Notes under the pieces: generated by a model
The model's input: the letters and a program-made list of their open reading frames with translations, nothing else
Told to the model about the DNA's origin: nothing
Database searches by the model: none
Part shown: positions 56,871 to 64,000 of the stretch, piece by piece
Layout of the letters: each line of letters begins with the position of its first letter
Position numbering within the stretch: position 1 is the first letter of the stretch
Made by a program: the position numbers and the translations under genes
Assembly: GCA_918797485.1 (NCBI GenBank)
Contig: CAKKNE010000004.1
Location: forward strand, 4,216,001-4,280,000
Length of the DNA: 64,000 nucleotides
Direction: 5' to 3'
Origin: Pelagomonas calceolata
Lineage: Eukaryota; Sar; Pelagophyceae; Pelagomonadales; Pelagomonadaceae

Positions 56871-57313
56871 CGTTGTCTGGGTGCTCCGCGGTGCTCGTGC
56901 GCGGCTCGCGCGGTGCTGGCGCGGGGTTCGCGCGTCGGCTTGGACGGCTGCTGCTGTCGCGCGCAGTGTTTTGCTGCAGGAATGGGCAGGCTGTCTTTGC
57001 AGCTTTTGCTACGCGCACCGATTTGCGCGGCTCAAAAACTGCACAGCGCTTCAGAAATGATTGAAAGGACCACGACTGCGACTCGCACGCTTGTCAGGGG
57101 CCCCGCGGTGCACCTATATTTGGCAGGCACAACTCAAAAAACTCGAAGCTGGGCTACGGCTTCTCCACTTTTCTACGGGTCGCGAAGGGCCACGGCGACC
57201 GCTGACCACCCGCCGAGAGGAATAGAACGCAAATTCGGGACTCCAAGACTGACAAAACGGGTTCGGCCTGCCCACAGCCAGCTTGATTGTCTCCGTTTTA
57301 CGCGCTGAGACCG
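56871..57313. promoter_or_regulatory. Divergent promoter region between GNAT and COX1-tail genes
   Basis: 443 bp with no stem-loop repeat and no other recognisable element. Confidence 0.35.
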
Positions 57314-57777
57314 ATGAGCGCACTACTTAGAGCAGCGCGGTACGCATACGGTGTCATAGAATCACGTCTGCGAGAACTGGGCGCCGCCGCGCGCCCTTCG
57401 CCGAGCAATCAGCAGTCTTGCATCAACCACATGAACCGCCGCGGAGCGCCAGCGCACGCGCGCGAATCTCTCGCCGCCACCGAGGCTGACGCGCGCCCGG
57501 TCTCAACCGTGTATCTCACCCGCCCCGCGCCCGCAGGCTCGCCGCGCCGCGCTTCGCCGCGCCCGCGCGCGCCCGGGCCGCCGCGCCGCGCCTCGTCGCC
57601 GCGCGGCCGCTCGCGACGGAGTCGGAGGTCGTCGAGGTGCGGGAGGACGGCGTCGTCGTGCCGGAGCTGGTAGAGACGCTCGAGTGGGTGCTTGACTCGC
57701 CGCCGCCGCTCCATCAGTTCGAGGAGTCGCCCATCATCGTGGAGATCGCCGGCATCGAGCCGGCCGCGTCGCGGTAG
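57314..57777 (+). CDS. Nucleus-encoded C-terminal piece of cytochrome c oxidase subunit 1
   Basis: Two short exons. Exon 1 57314-57339 (MSALLRAA), inferred intron 57340 (GTACGC) to 57536 (CGCCCGCAG), phase 2, exon 2 57537-57777, giving 88 residues. The N-terminal 40 residues are Arg/Ala-rich without acids (RFAAPARARAAAPRLVAARP), a mitochondrial presequence. The rest holds ELVETLEWVLDSPPPLHQFE, then ESPIIVE. This matches the end of COX1, where T-L-E-W-x-x-x-S-P-P-P-x-H-x-F is near-universal. The protein lacks all membrane helices, so it would join a truncated mitochondrially encoded COX1 in complex IV. Such split COX1 has been described in some protists (Acanthamoeba). The intron is inferred from frame and sites; the C-terminal match is direct. 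Confidence 0.75.
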
Positions 57778-57981
57778 AGGCCTCCCCCTTTCTGCTAAGA
57801 CCGGTATTGTTTATTACGCATCGCTCCCACCCCGCACGTCTGGCTCTCAGAGTGTGAGCCTGGCCCAGCACAACACTGTGCGCGGACGCCTGCGCGACGA
57901 CACACGAAGGAACGAGTGCGCGACGTACAACTACTCGTGAGAAGCTGGTAGACCGCGATACCTTATCGCGAACGCGCACCA

Positions 57982-58971
57982 ATGCTGCGCCGCATTGCTG
58001 TGAGAGCTGGGAGAGCAAGGCAACCAACACGGCGTCACGCATCATCAGACCCGCTCCTGCGCCTACACGAGCAGATGGCGGCGTCGATGAACGCGACGGC
58101 GCGTCTGCTCGGCGTGTCGCACCGCGTGCACATCTCGAGCGCCGAGGCGCCGGCCCCGACGCCGCCAACAGCCGCGACGCCGCCGCCCCAAAAGCACGCG
58201 AAGCGCGCCCTGCGCTACATGAGCGACGCCGAGATCGCCGCCTACGTCTCGGAAGTGGCGGACACGATCCAGTTCGAGGGGAGCGTCATGCCCGGCGTTG
58301 AGGCGTTAGTGTACGGCCACTGCGTGAAGATCGTGCTGTCCCTGGTCCACGAGGCGCTCGACGCGCTGCCGGCGGTCGGCGTGCTCGGGCTGCGCCTGGA
58401 CGTCGCGCCGCAGAAGCGGCGCGGGCTCGACTTGGTCGAGGCGCTGCGGCGGCGGCGCGGCGAGGACGACGCGCACGGAAAGGTGCGCGTCGACGAGGAG
58501 CGCGTGCGCGCGTTCGTCGACCGCGTGCTCGAGGTCGAGCGGGAAGCTTCCGGCGGCGGCGCCATCGGCGACTTCGAGCGGTCGCTGCACCACAACGTGT
58601 GCGCCGTCGTGGTCAACCTCGCCGCGGACGTCGCGTCGACGATCCGCCTCGGCTGCTTCGGCCACGACCTGACGCTCGACGTGCGGCCTTTTGTGGGATG
58701 GCTTGACACGCTCACCACCGACGAGTTGAGACGCAGGCGGCGCGCGGGCCTGCCGCAACTCTTCGGCGAGGCGCACGTCGACGCGTTGGTCGAGGAGATC
58801 CTCCAGGACGAGTCCGTGAACGTGTCCTACGTGCCGGACGTCGTCGAGCGGACTTTTTATCGGCGGGTCTTCGGCTTCTACTCCGTGGTCTTGGACTACG
58901 TCCTGGCCGATGTGTCGCTTTCCGTCTTGGACGTCGACATGGACGTGGCGCTGCGGAGGGATCCGGAGTAA
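57982..58971 (+). CDS. Unknown protein with mitochondrial-type presequence
   Basis: Encodes 329 residues. The first 25 (MLRRIAVRAGRARQPTRRHA) are Arg-rich, acid-free and end in a Ser pair, as in mitochondrial presequences. The body is acidic-basic mixed and helical (ALRYMSDAEIAAYVSEVADT; HCVKIVLSLVHEALDALPAV), with a strand-rich part (LGLRLDVAPQKRRGLDLVEA) and a charged C-terminal third (YVPDVVERTFYRRVFGFYSV). No membrane segment strong enough to call. I do not recognise a family. It lies 200 bp downstream of the COX1-tail gene on the same strand, so two neighbouring genes may serve mitochondria. Confidence 0.65.
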   Translation: MLRRIAVRAGRARQPTRRHASSDPLLRLHEQMAASMNATARLLGVSHRVHISSAEAPAPTPPTAATPPPQKHAKRALRYMSDAEIAAYVSEVADTIQFEGSVMPGVEALVYGHCVKIVLSLVHEALDALPAVGVLGLRLDVAPQKRRGLDLVEALRRRRGEDDAHGKVRVDEERVRAFVDRVLEVEREASGGGAIGDFERSLHHNVCAVVVNLAADVASTIRLGCFGHDLTLDVRPFVGWLDTLTTDELRRRRRAGLPQLFGEAHVDALVEEILQDESVNVSYVPDVVERTFYRRVFGFYSVVLDYVLADVSLSVLDVDMDVALRRDPE

Positions 58972-58990
58972 CAATTCATCATTATAAGAA

Positions 58991-60832
58991 TCAAGCCCGC
59001 GCGAGCCGCCCCTGCAACCGCTTCTCAAACTGCGCCTCGGGACACTGCGCGAGCGTCGCGATGTCCGCCAGGGGCAATCCCGCCTGGCGGATGCGCCGCA
59101 GCCGCGGCCGCAGGCGCCCGTCGAGCGAGTAGCCGAGGAGCGCCGGGCACTGCAAGACCGCCGCGGCGGCGCCGTCGCGCGCGAGCGGGTGCTTGCCCCG
59201 GTCGCGCAGCTCGCTCGGCTTGAGCTCCGTCCGGAGCGCGTGGAGCTTCGGCTTGAGGTTTTTCTCGACGGACAACCCGAGCACCGTCGGGTACGCGTCG
59301 ACCAGATTCCGCAGCGCGTCGAGTTTGTCCGCGTCGATCTCCTGCAGCGAGGCGACCTTCTCCGACCCACCGAGCAGCTCCGACGCCAACCACGCGCAGG
59401 CCGGCCGGAGGTTCTTCTCGACCGACAGCCCCAGGCACTGCGGCCGGCGGTAGACGACCGCCGCGGCTCTTTCTGGAGAGAGCCCGAGCTCCTTGCAGAG
59501 GAAGGTCGCCCGCTGGTGCACTTTTGCCGACGCCGTCGAGGCCACGACGCGCGGCGCCGTCGACGCGACGCGAGCCGCGAGGCGCGTCGCGTTCGCGCGC
59601 GTCAGGCCGAGCGACAGCTCTAGCGCCGCGGCGACGTCGCTGAGCTTCGACGTCGACGCTAACAGCACGTCCGGCCGCTTGCCGATCAGCGCGTTCGCCT
59701 CGCGCTCGCCGAGGGCCTGCCTTAACGCGGCCGCGCGCTCGTCGAGCGACCGCGCGTCGATGGCCAGGGCCCGCGGCTCCTTCCAGGCCATGCGCGCGGC
59801 GTCCTGCGCGTCGCCGTCGACGGCGTCCGCGAGGGCCTTCAACCTAGCGCCGACGTCGCGCGCCCGCAACGCGTTCGGGTGCTGCTCGAGGATGCGCCTG
59901 GCTAATGCCCCGGACGGGTCGAGCGCGCGCAGCTGCGTGATGGCCGGCGCCAGGACGCGCCGCGCCGACGTCGCGAGGAGCGGCGGGCACTTGAGGCAGG
60001 CCTGGCCGAGCTCGCGCTCGTGCGCGCAGTCGCAGGCCGTCCGGAGCCACTCGATCTTCCGCCGCAGCTGCGTCGCGTTGTGGCCCAGCAACGTGGGCTG
60101 CACGCGGATGAGCTTCTTGAGCTCGCTCTCGTCGAGGTTCAGGTGCCTCCTGAGGGACGCGCCCTTCTCGGCGAGCGTGTCGCGCCGCTGCGACAGCACG
60201 GCGCCGTGGTGCGCGAGCAACCGCCCGAGCGTCGCCTCGTCCAGACCCAATTCGTCGCGAAAATAGAAGTAGCCCACGCGCCGCTCCATGACGCCCAGCA
60301 TCAACCGGCCCTCTGCTAATGCCCTTTGAGCCGCGTCGCTCAAACCGTCGTCGTCCGAAACGTCAGCATCCGTCTGGGCCATCGACCGCCGTTCTTCCAA
60401 TAATCTCTCGAGCTTCTTCCTCGCACTCCTTTCCAAATTGTTGACCCGCGTGAGGCTCACGTCCAATTCATTCGCGGCGTCCAATTGGGTGCGCGGCGCC
60501 TCGGACCAGTACCTTGCTTCCAACACGTCGCGCTCTCTCGCTGTGAGGCCCTCCAAAGCGACATCAGCACCACACACCTCGACGGCCTCTCTGAGGTAGC
60601 GCGGCGCGTCGTCGCGCGGCGGCGGCGTCTCCTCCAGGTCCCCGTCCAAGTCATCCAGAAACAACTCAAAGTCCTCGTCCTCGTCGTCGTCAAAGGCCAC
60701 GACGGCGTCGCGCCACGCGTCGACCTCGAACTGCTGCCAATCGTTTGTCGTCGACGCGAGCGGCTTGGGGTGTAGTATTGTTGGTGCTATCCTGAAAGCC
60801 GTCGCGGCGGCGGCGAGCAGGAGGCACTGCAT
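58991..60832 (-). CDS. Plastid sigma-70 region 4 / mTERF fusion protein
   Basis: 613 residues from the ATG at 60830-60832 (three more if 60841 is used). MQCLLLAAAATAF|RIAP is a signal peptide with the Phe-type plastid cleavage site. Residues 30-80 are acidic. About 87-150 is a sigma-70 region 4 helix-turn-helix: VALEGLTARERDVLEARYW, then TQLDAANELDVSLTRVNNLE, then RSARKKLERLLEERR, matching the -35-box reader of bacterial and plastid sigma factors. No region 2 or 3 is present. Residues about 175-613 are mTERF repeats, each with a P-x-L-L/G core: VQPTLLGHNATQLRRKIEWL; RPQCLGLSVEKNLRPACAWL; AYPTVLGLSVEKNLKPKLHA; QCPALLGYSLDGRLRPRLRR. mTERFs are superhelical nucleic-acid binders that control organelle transcription and RNA. 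A single factor touching both initiation and termination of plastid transcription is inferred. Confidence 0.87.
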   Translation of the reverse strand: MQCLLLAAAATAFRIAPTILHPKPLASTTNDWQQFEVDAWRDAVVAFDDDEDEDFELFLDDLDGDLEETPPPRDDAPRYLREAVEVCGADVALEGLTARERDVLEARYWSEAPRTQLDAANELDVSLTRVNNLERSARKKLERLLEERRSMAQTDADVSDDDGLSDAAQRALAEGRLMLGVMERRVGYFYFRDELGLDEATLGRLLAHHGAVLSQRRDTLAEKGASLRRHLNLDESELKKLIRVQPTLLGHNATQLRRKIEWLRTACDCAHERELGQACLKCPPLLATSARRVLAPAITQLRALDPSGALARRILEQHPNALRARDVGARLKALADAVDGDAQDAARMAWKEPRALAIDARSLDERAAALRQALGEREANALIGKRPDVLLASTSKLSDVAAALELSLGLTRANATRLAARVASTAPRVVASTASAKVHQRATFLCKELGLSPERAAAVVYRRPQCLGLSVEKNLRPACAWLASELLGGSEKVASLQEIDADKLDALRNLVDAYPTVLGLSVEKNLKPKLHALRTELKPSELRDRGKHPLARDGAAAAVLQCPALLGYSLDGRLRPRLRRIRQAGLPLADIATLAQCPEAQFEKRLQGRLARA

Positions 60833-61069
60833 GGCGGGCATCTCGAAACTCGCCTCGGATTTCTGCGATCGCTCTGCTGCGCGCTCGCAGTGCGACTGCG
60901 GTGGCACTCAAGCAGAGCACAGCTGCACAGCTCGCGCCGAGTCAGGAAATTCTGGGCGCTCGCGCGTCGGCAACGAGTGCGGTGGCACTTGCAATCGCGT
61001 CACAAAGCCCGGCACCGTCCCGCTTGCCGCACTGAGCCCACTGATCTGCTGCCAGGCTTGATGTAAATT

Positions 61070-61092
61070 GCTAGTGTCTTACGCCCGCTAGC
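61070..61092 (+). repeat. CTAG stem-loop repeat copy (left of pair)
   Basis: GCTAGTGTCTTACGCCCGC then TAGC, preceded by TTG as in other copies. Confidence 0.88.
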
Positions 61093-61181
61093 TCACGTGC
61101 GTTGGGGCAGCTCTTGGATCCGTGCTTTAGGCTTCATTATTCTAGAGGAAACGTGCGACTTTGAGTTCGTGGCACCTTTGT

Positions 61182-61203
61182 CTAGCGGCTGTAAGACACT
61201 AGC
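61182..61203 (-). repeat. CTAG stem-loop repeat copy (right of pair)
   Basis: Reverse orientation: GCTAGTGTCTTACAGCCGC then TAG, preceded by TTTG on that strand. Confidence 0.88.
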
Positions 61204-61372
61204 CAAAGTGGGTGACCGAGCAATTGACGCGAACGCCAGCCATGAAAATTGGTGTTATCATTACCTCGCTCAAGACATTTGGGATGTACTCGTGAATACG
61301 AATCCTCGAGGCCAGCGCACCGCGAGATGGCAACTTACTATACCTGGCCTTGAGGCTCTTCATCTCGTTTCG

Positions 61373-62119
61373 ATGGACGTCGAGCACGCCATCGTCGAAG
61401 AGACGCCCGTCGCCGCGATGCCGGGCGATAGTGCCACAACCGCGTTCGTCGAGGAGACCGCGGTGACGGCCCTAGACGTCGAGGAGCGATGGCCCCGGCT
61501 GGGCCGGCTCCCGCGGACGGTGAGCACCCCCAGGGCGTCGCCGCCGGCGGAGTTCGTCTTCGTCAGCGGCGCGAGCGTCCTGGTCCCCCCGTCGCCGACT
61601 CCGCATCGACGGCGGCGGAGGCGGCGCGCCCACGCGGCGGAGGACCCGGCCCCTGGCGACGAGCGGCGCCGCCGCGACCGCCGCCGGCGCCGCCGGCGCA
61701 AGCCCCAGGGCGTCTCGCCGCTGGCCTCGCCCACGTCGTCGATGAGCTTCCCGGACTGGGCCTCGCCGACGTCGTCGATCGCGTCGGCCCTGTCGTCGCC
61801 CTGGAGCTCGCCGCGGCACGAGAACCCCCACCACTTCCCCCGGCGCGGCGACTCCGGCGGCTCCTCGTCGTCCTTCTGGTCGTCGAAGACCTCGCTCTGG
61901 TCGTCGACGACGTCGATGTTCTCGTCGACGACGTCCTCCCTGAGGTCCTGGGCCTCCTCCTCCTCTGCGTCCTCCCTCCTCTCCTTCGCCGCCGCGCCCG
62001 CACAGGGCGACGGCCCCGACCACTACCGCCCGGACAGCCCCGACGACTTCCGCGTCGCGTGCCGCGACGTGTCCATGCCGCTCCCGGAAGAACGCTCGTC
62101 GGAGGCGTCGTCCTCTTGA
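61373..62119 (+). CDS. Ser-rich low-complexity protein, unknown
   Basis: Encodes 248 residues from the ATG at 61373 (MDVEHAIVEETPVAAMPGDS); the frame is open from 61097, but that part includes repeat sequence. Three zones are visible. An acidic N-terminus comes first. A very basic block follows at about 80-115 (RRRRRRRAHAAEDPAP, then RRRDRRRRRRRKPQG), which could be a nuclear signal. Then a Ser/Thr/Trp tract with short repeats (SPTSS; SSKTSLWSSTTSMFSSTTSS) runs to an acidic tail. Composition suggests a disordered phosphoprotein. No domain recognised. Confidence 0.5.
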   Translation: MDVEHAIVEETPVAAMPGDSATTAFVEETAVTALDVEERWPRLGRLPRTVSTPRASPPAEFVFVSGASVLVPPSPTPHRRRRRRRAHAAEDPAPGDERRRRDRRRRRRRKPQGVSPLASPTSSMSFPDWASPTSSIASALSSPWSSPRHENPHHFPRRGDSGGSSSSFWSSKTSLWSSTTSMFSSTTSSLRSWASSSSASSLLSFAAAPAQGDGPDHYRPDSPDDFRVACRDVSMPLPEERSSEASSS

Positions 62120-62272
62120 CAACGTTGTGATATCCCGCCGCATCGACAGCGTGGAGGTTGTGCATATCCTACCGCCACGCCGTCGCTGCGACACTGCCCC
62201 CGCCCATCCGGAAAATCTTATCGTCGGCGTTATCACTAGCTGTTGCACAGTAAAAAATGTTAACTAACCTAA

Positions 62273-64000
62273 TCACGGCGGAGGCCGGAACTTCGCCTTT
62301 TTGGCAGCAGCGTCGGCGGCCTTGATGCGCGCCACCGTGTCCTTCGGGTACCTTTCCTTGCGCGCTTTGATGTCCGTCACGTTCACGACGGCCGGGAGCG
62401 GCCAGACCGGCGGCCGGTCCTTCGGCAGCGGCTCCTCGAGGTTGTTCCACGCCAGCGCCCACTCGCGGTTGTAGAAGGGCGCATGAATTGTATCCGACGT
62501 GTCGTGCAAGACCCGATGCTTCGCCTTCGGCGCCGCGTAGAAGAACGTGTCGGCGGCATGGCCGTAGTAGGCCCTTAAGCGTGCCACATAACCGGAGAAG
62601 GTGCTAAAGAAGGTCCCCGTGAACAGCCGACACGGCTTCGCCGAGGCCACGACCTGCTCGACCATGCCCAGCGCGTTCGGGTCGTATAGATCGGACACTT
62701 CCTCCTGAAAATCGCGCAGATAGTAAATCTTCGCGAAGGCTTCCTCGAGCGGCGCGAACCAAGTTTTATCTTTTTCATCGGTCAAAACAAACAGCACCTC
62801 GTCCTTGTCATAGCCGAAACTCAGTAAGGCATCACGCCACTCTTCGCACGATATCCTCACGGAGACGAACTGCAATTCACCTCTCCTTATATGCGCCGCC
62901 TGGTACGTTTCACCGTGACGCGTTAACGCGTCGACCACCCTCCCGGCCGCGCAGAACACTTCATCCTTGTATTTGAGTCTATCGCGCCCGAAGCGCTTGT
63001 AGTAGAGGTCCGTGACACCATCGTCGAACAACAGAAACGTATACCAGTGCGTGAACATCCTATACCCATGGGACGCGTTCGTCGTCATGTGGACCCACGG
63101 CGCGCCCGCGAAGCGTTGATCGACATAGCGCACGCGTCGCGTGTGCGTACAGAATTTATCCGCGGTCAAATGCCGGTATTTGTTGTGAGTAGAGCAGGGC
63201 CCGAAGGCGACGCATTCCTTTAATGGTGCCCAGCGCGGCTCGACGTCCGCATGCCTACGCATCCACTCGCGCAGCTGCCGCCGCGCTATGACACCACCGT
63301 TCGTCGCGCGCTCCGCGAGGCCCTTCAGGTGCCGCCTCGTATTATCATTTTTTATCGTTTCGTTGAGGAATTGAGAGATGGAAATGACCTCGAGCGCGCC
63401 TCGTAAGGCGTCGAAGTCCAGGAACGCGTCGACGCCGTGGTGGGCCCGCGTGTTGCCGGCATGTGTGACTTTCAAGAGATACAAGCGCTGGGGCGGGGGC
63501 ATCACGAGAACTCGACCCGTCGCGTGCGCCAAGACGGCCAACGTCTCAAAGGCCATGCGGATGTTGTTCCAGCCGCCCGCGTCCGGTTCAAAGGTTAAAT
63601 ATTTGCGCTTCGGGCCATAACCAGCGTACGGCGACGCGTGCGTCTCGCCGCGCGACCAGTAGCGCATCCTCTCGATTATGGAAGAGCAGGATTCGCGCGG
63701 CGGCGCGGTCGCGACGCGCGGCGGCGGCGTCGCGAACATGCGCTTGCGCGCGCGGTGCTCGTCGGGCGCCGCTGGCGTCGCGAACGTATGGTGGTCAGGC
63801 GCATGGTCGCGCTTCTCGGGCGCCGCCGCCGGCGACGGCGGCGCCTTCATCCCGTCGAGGAGGTAGTGAGCTTCCCGTTCCACCGCGCCTTCGACCACAG
63901 CCCACTCCTTGCGCACTTCACCTTCTACCACGGCCCAGTCCTTGCGGACCTCGCCTTCGACCGCGGCCCAGTCCCGGCGCACCTCGTCCGCGATGCTGCG
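62273..64000 (-). CDS. O-fucosyltransferase-like glycosyltransferase, partial
   Basis: The frame enters from the right edge without a start, giving about 575 residues of the C-terminal part. The first 40 visible residues are a helical repeat (RRDWAAVEGEVRKDWAVVEG, then EVRKEWAVVEG, then AVERE), four units of 11 residues, likely a coiled-coil stem. The catalytic part resembles the GDP-fucose protein O-fucosyltransferase superfamily: KYLTFEPDAGGWNNIRMAFE (cf. the GGxNN motif that opens these enzymes), GRVLVMPPPQRLYLL, YQAAHIRRGELQF (the HxRxGD-like sugar-nucleotide Arg) and CRLFTGTFFSTFSGYVARLR near the end. These are type II Golgi or ER enzymes; the membrane anchor would lie outside the window. 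The acceptor is unknown. Confidence 0.82.
   Translation of the reverse strand, partial: RSIADEVRRDWAAVEGEVRKDWAVVEGEVRKEWAVVEGAVEREAHYLLDGMKAPPSPAAAPEKRDHAPDHHTFATPAAPDEHRARKRMFATPPPRVATAPPRESCSSIIERMRYWSRGETHASPYAGYGPKRKYLTFEPDAGGWNNIRMAFETLAVLAHATGRVLVMPPPQRLYLLKVTHAGNTRAHHGVDAFLDFDALRGALEVISISQFLNETIKNDNTRRHLKGLAERATNGGVIARRQLREWMRRHADVEPRWAPLKECVAFGPCSTHNKYRHLTADKFCTHTRRVRYVDQRFAGAPWVHMTTNASHGYRMFTHWYTFLLFDDGVTDLYYKRFGRDRLKYKDEVFCAAGRVVDALTRHGETYQAAHIRRGELQFVSVRISCEEWRDALLSFGYDKDEVLFVLTDEKDKTWFAPLEEAFAKIYYLRDFQEEVSDLYDPNALGMVEQVVASAKPCRLFTGTFFSTFSGYVARLRAYYGHAADTFFYAAPKAKHRVLHDTSDTIHAPFYNREWALAWNNLEEPLPKDRPPVWPLPAVVNVTDIKARKERYPKDTVARIKAADAAAKKAKFRPPP

Larger units (their letters stand above)
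61070..61203. mobile_element. Candidate miniature inverted-repeat element (134 bp)
   Basis: The left end GCTAGTGTCTTACGCCCGC, then TAGC (61070-61092), and the right end, read on the minus strand, GCTAGTGTCTTACAGCCGC, then TAG (61182-61203), are inverted copies alike at 20 of 22 bases. The 89 bp between them are unrelated to anything else in the window. This is the form expected for a non-autonomous DNA transposon with 22-bp terminal repeats, but the target-site duplication is unclear, so the pair could also be two independent repeat copies. Confidence 0.5.
60833..61372. promoter_or_regulatory. Divergent region containing a pair of facing stem-loop repeats
   Basis: 540 bp between the sigma4-mTERF gene and the Ser-rich gene. 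The two facing stem-loop repeats (61070-61092, 61182-61203) bound a 134-bp segment. The plus-strand frame is open from 61097, but a start inside the repeat pair is less likely than the ATG at 61373. Confidence 0.5.

Overview
The window is a compact, GC-rich nuclear segment of a photosynthetic eukaryote. Most genes are single exons, some several kilobases long, separated by 0.1-1.2 kb. At least five proteins begin with a secretory signal followed by a transit-like stretch, several with a Phe at the signal cleavage site (AAF-TTP, VQP-F, ATAF-RIAP). This is the plastid-targeting code of algae with a red secondary plastid. A WW domain of the centriolar CEP164 type, kinesin-light-chain-like TPR remnants of the LGGAHP type, and very short introns (60 and 76 nt inferred) all fit a stramenopile alga. 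A pelagophyte (Aureococcus/Pelagomonas kind) is my best guess; this is inference, not a database result. I see no virus-like element, no CRISPR array and no convincing tRNA.

Layout. 1-3647 (-): a kinesin-14 whose N-terminus carries a CEP164-type WW domain, cut by the window edge. 4.2-8.7 kb: a PUB-domain protein, a La-motif protein and an RRM-PAT1 fusion. 9.4-14.4 kb: an acidic membrane protein with one intron, an F-box protein and an unknown. 15.3-20.3 kb: an Iwr1-ankyrin fusion, a small unknown, ribosomal protein L10 and a thylakoid-lumen-type protein. 20.7-28.4 kb: a 2567-residue EF-hand/coiled-coil protein with a probable N-myristoyl site. 28.4-33.1 kb: an SH3BGR-like protein, a CK1-like kinase and a fibrillin/PAP plastid protein. 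33.5-41.5 kb: a ~2650-residue chromatin-type mosaic (Tudor, SANT, MBD-like, RING-like, zinc fingers, LysM-like). 41.9-47 kb: an ankyrin protein, a plastid ABC-F protein and a small plastid membrane protein. 47-53.7 kb: a PB1-MAP3K-WD40 fusion, a D-type-like cyclin and a small plastid protein. 53.7-64 kb: a GNAT acetyltransferase with an AT-hook, a nuclear gene for the C-terminus of cytochrome oxidase subunit 1, an unknown mitochondrial-type protein, a sigma-region-4/mTERF fusion, a Ser-rich protein, and an O-fucosyltransferase-like protein cut by the right edge.

The genes do not form one pathway. What stands out is how many carry domain combinations I do not know from model organisms: WW-kinesin-14, RRM-PAT1, ankyrin inside Iwr1, PB1-MAP3K-WD40 and sigma4-mTERF. 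Two organelle themes recur: plastid expression (sigma4-mTERF, ABC-F) and a mitochondrial subunit split between two genomes. Between genes, a short stem-loop repeat built on GCTAGTGTCTTAC...GCTAGC recurs at least nine times in clear form plus several degraded copies, always outside the called coding regions; two copies face each other 90 bp apart like the ends of a tiny transposon.
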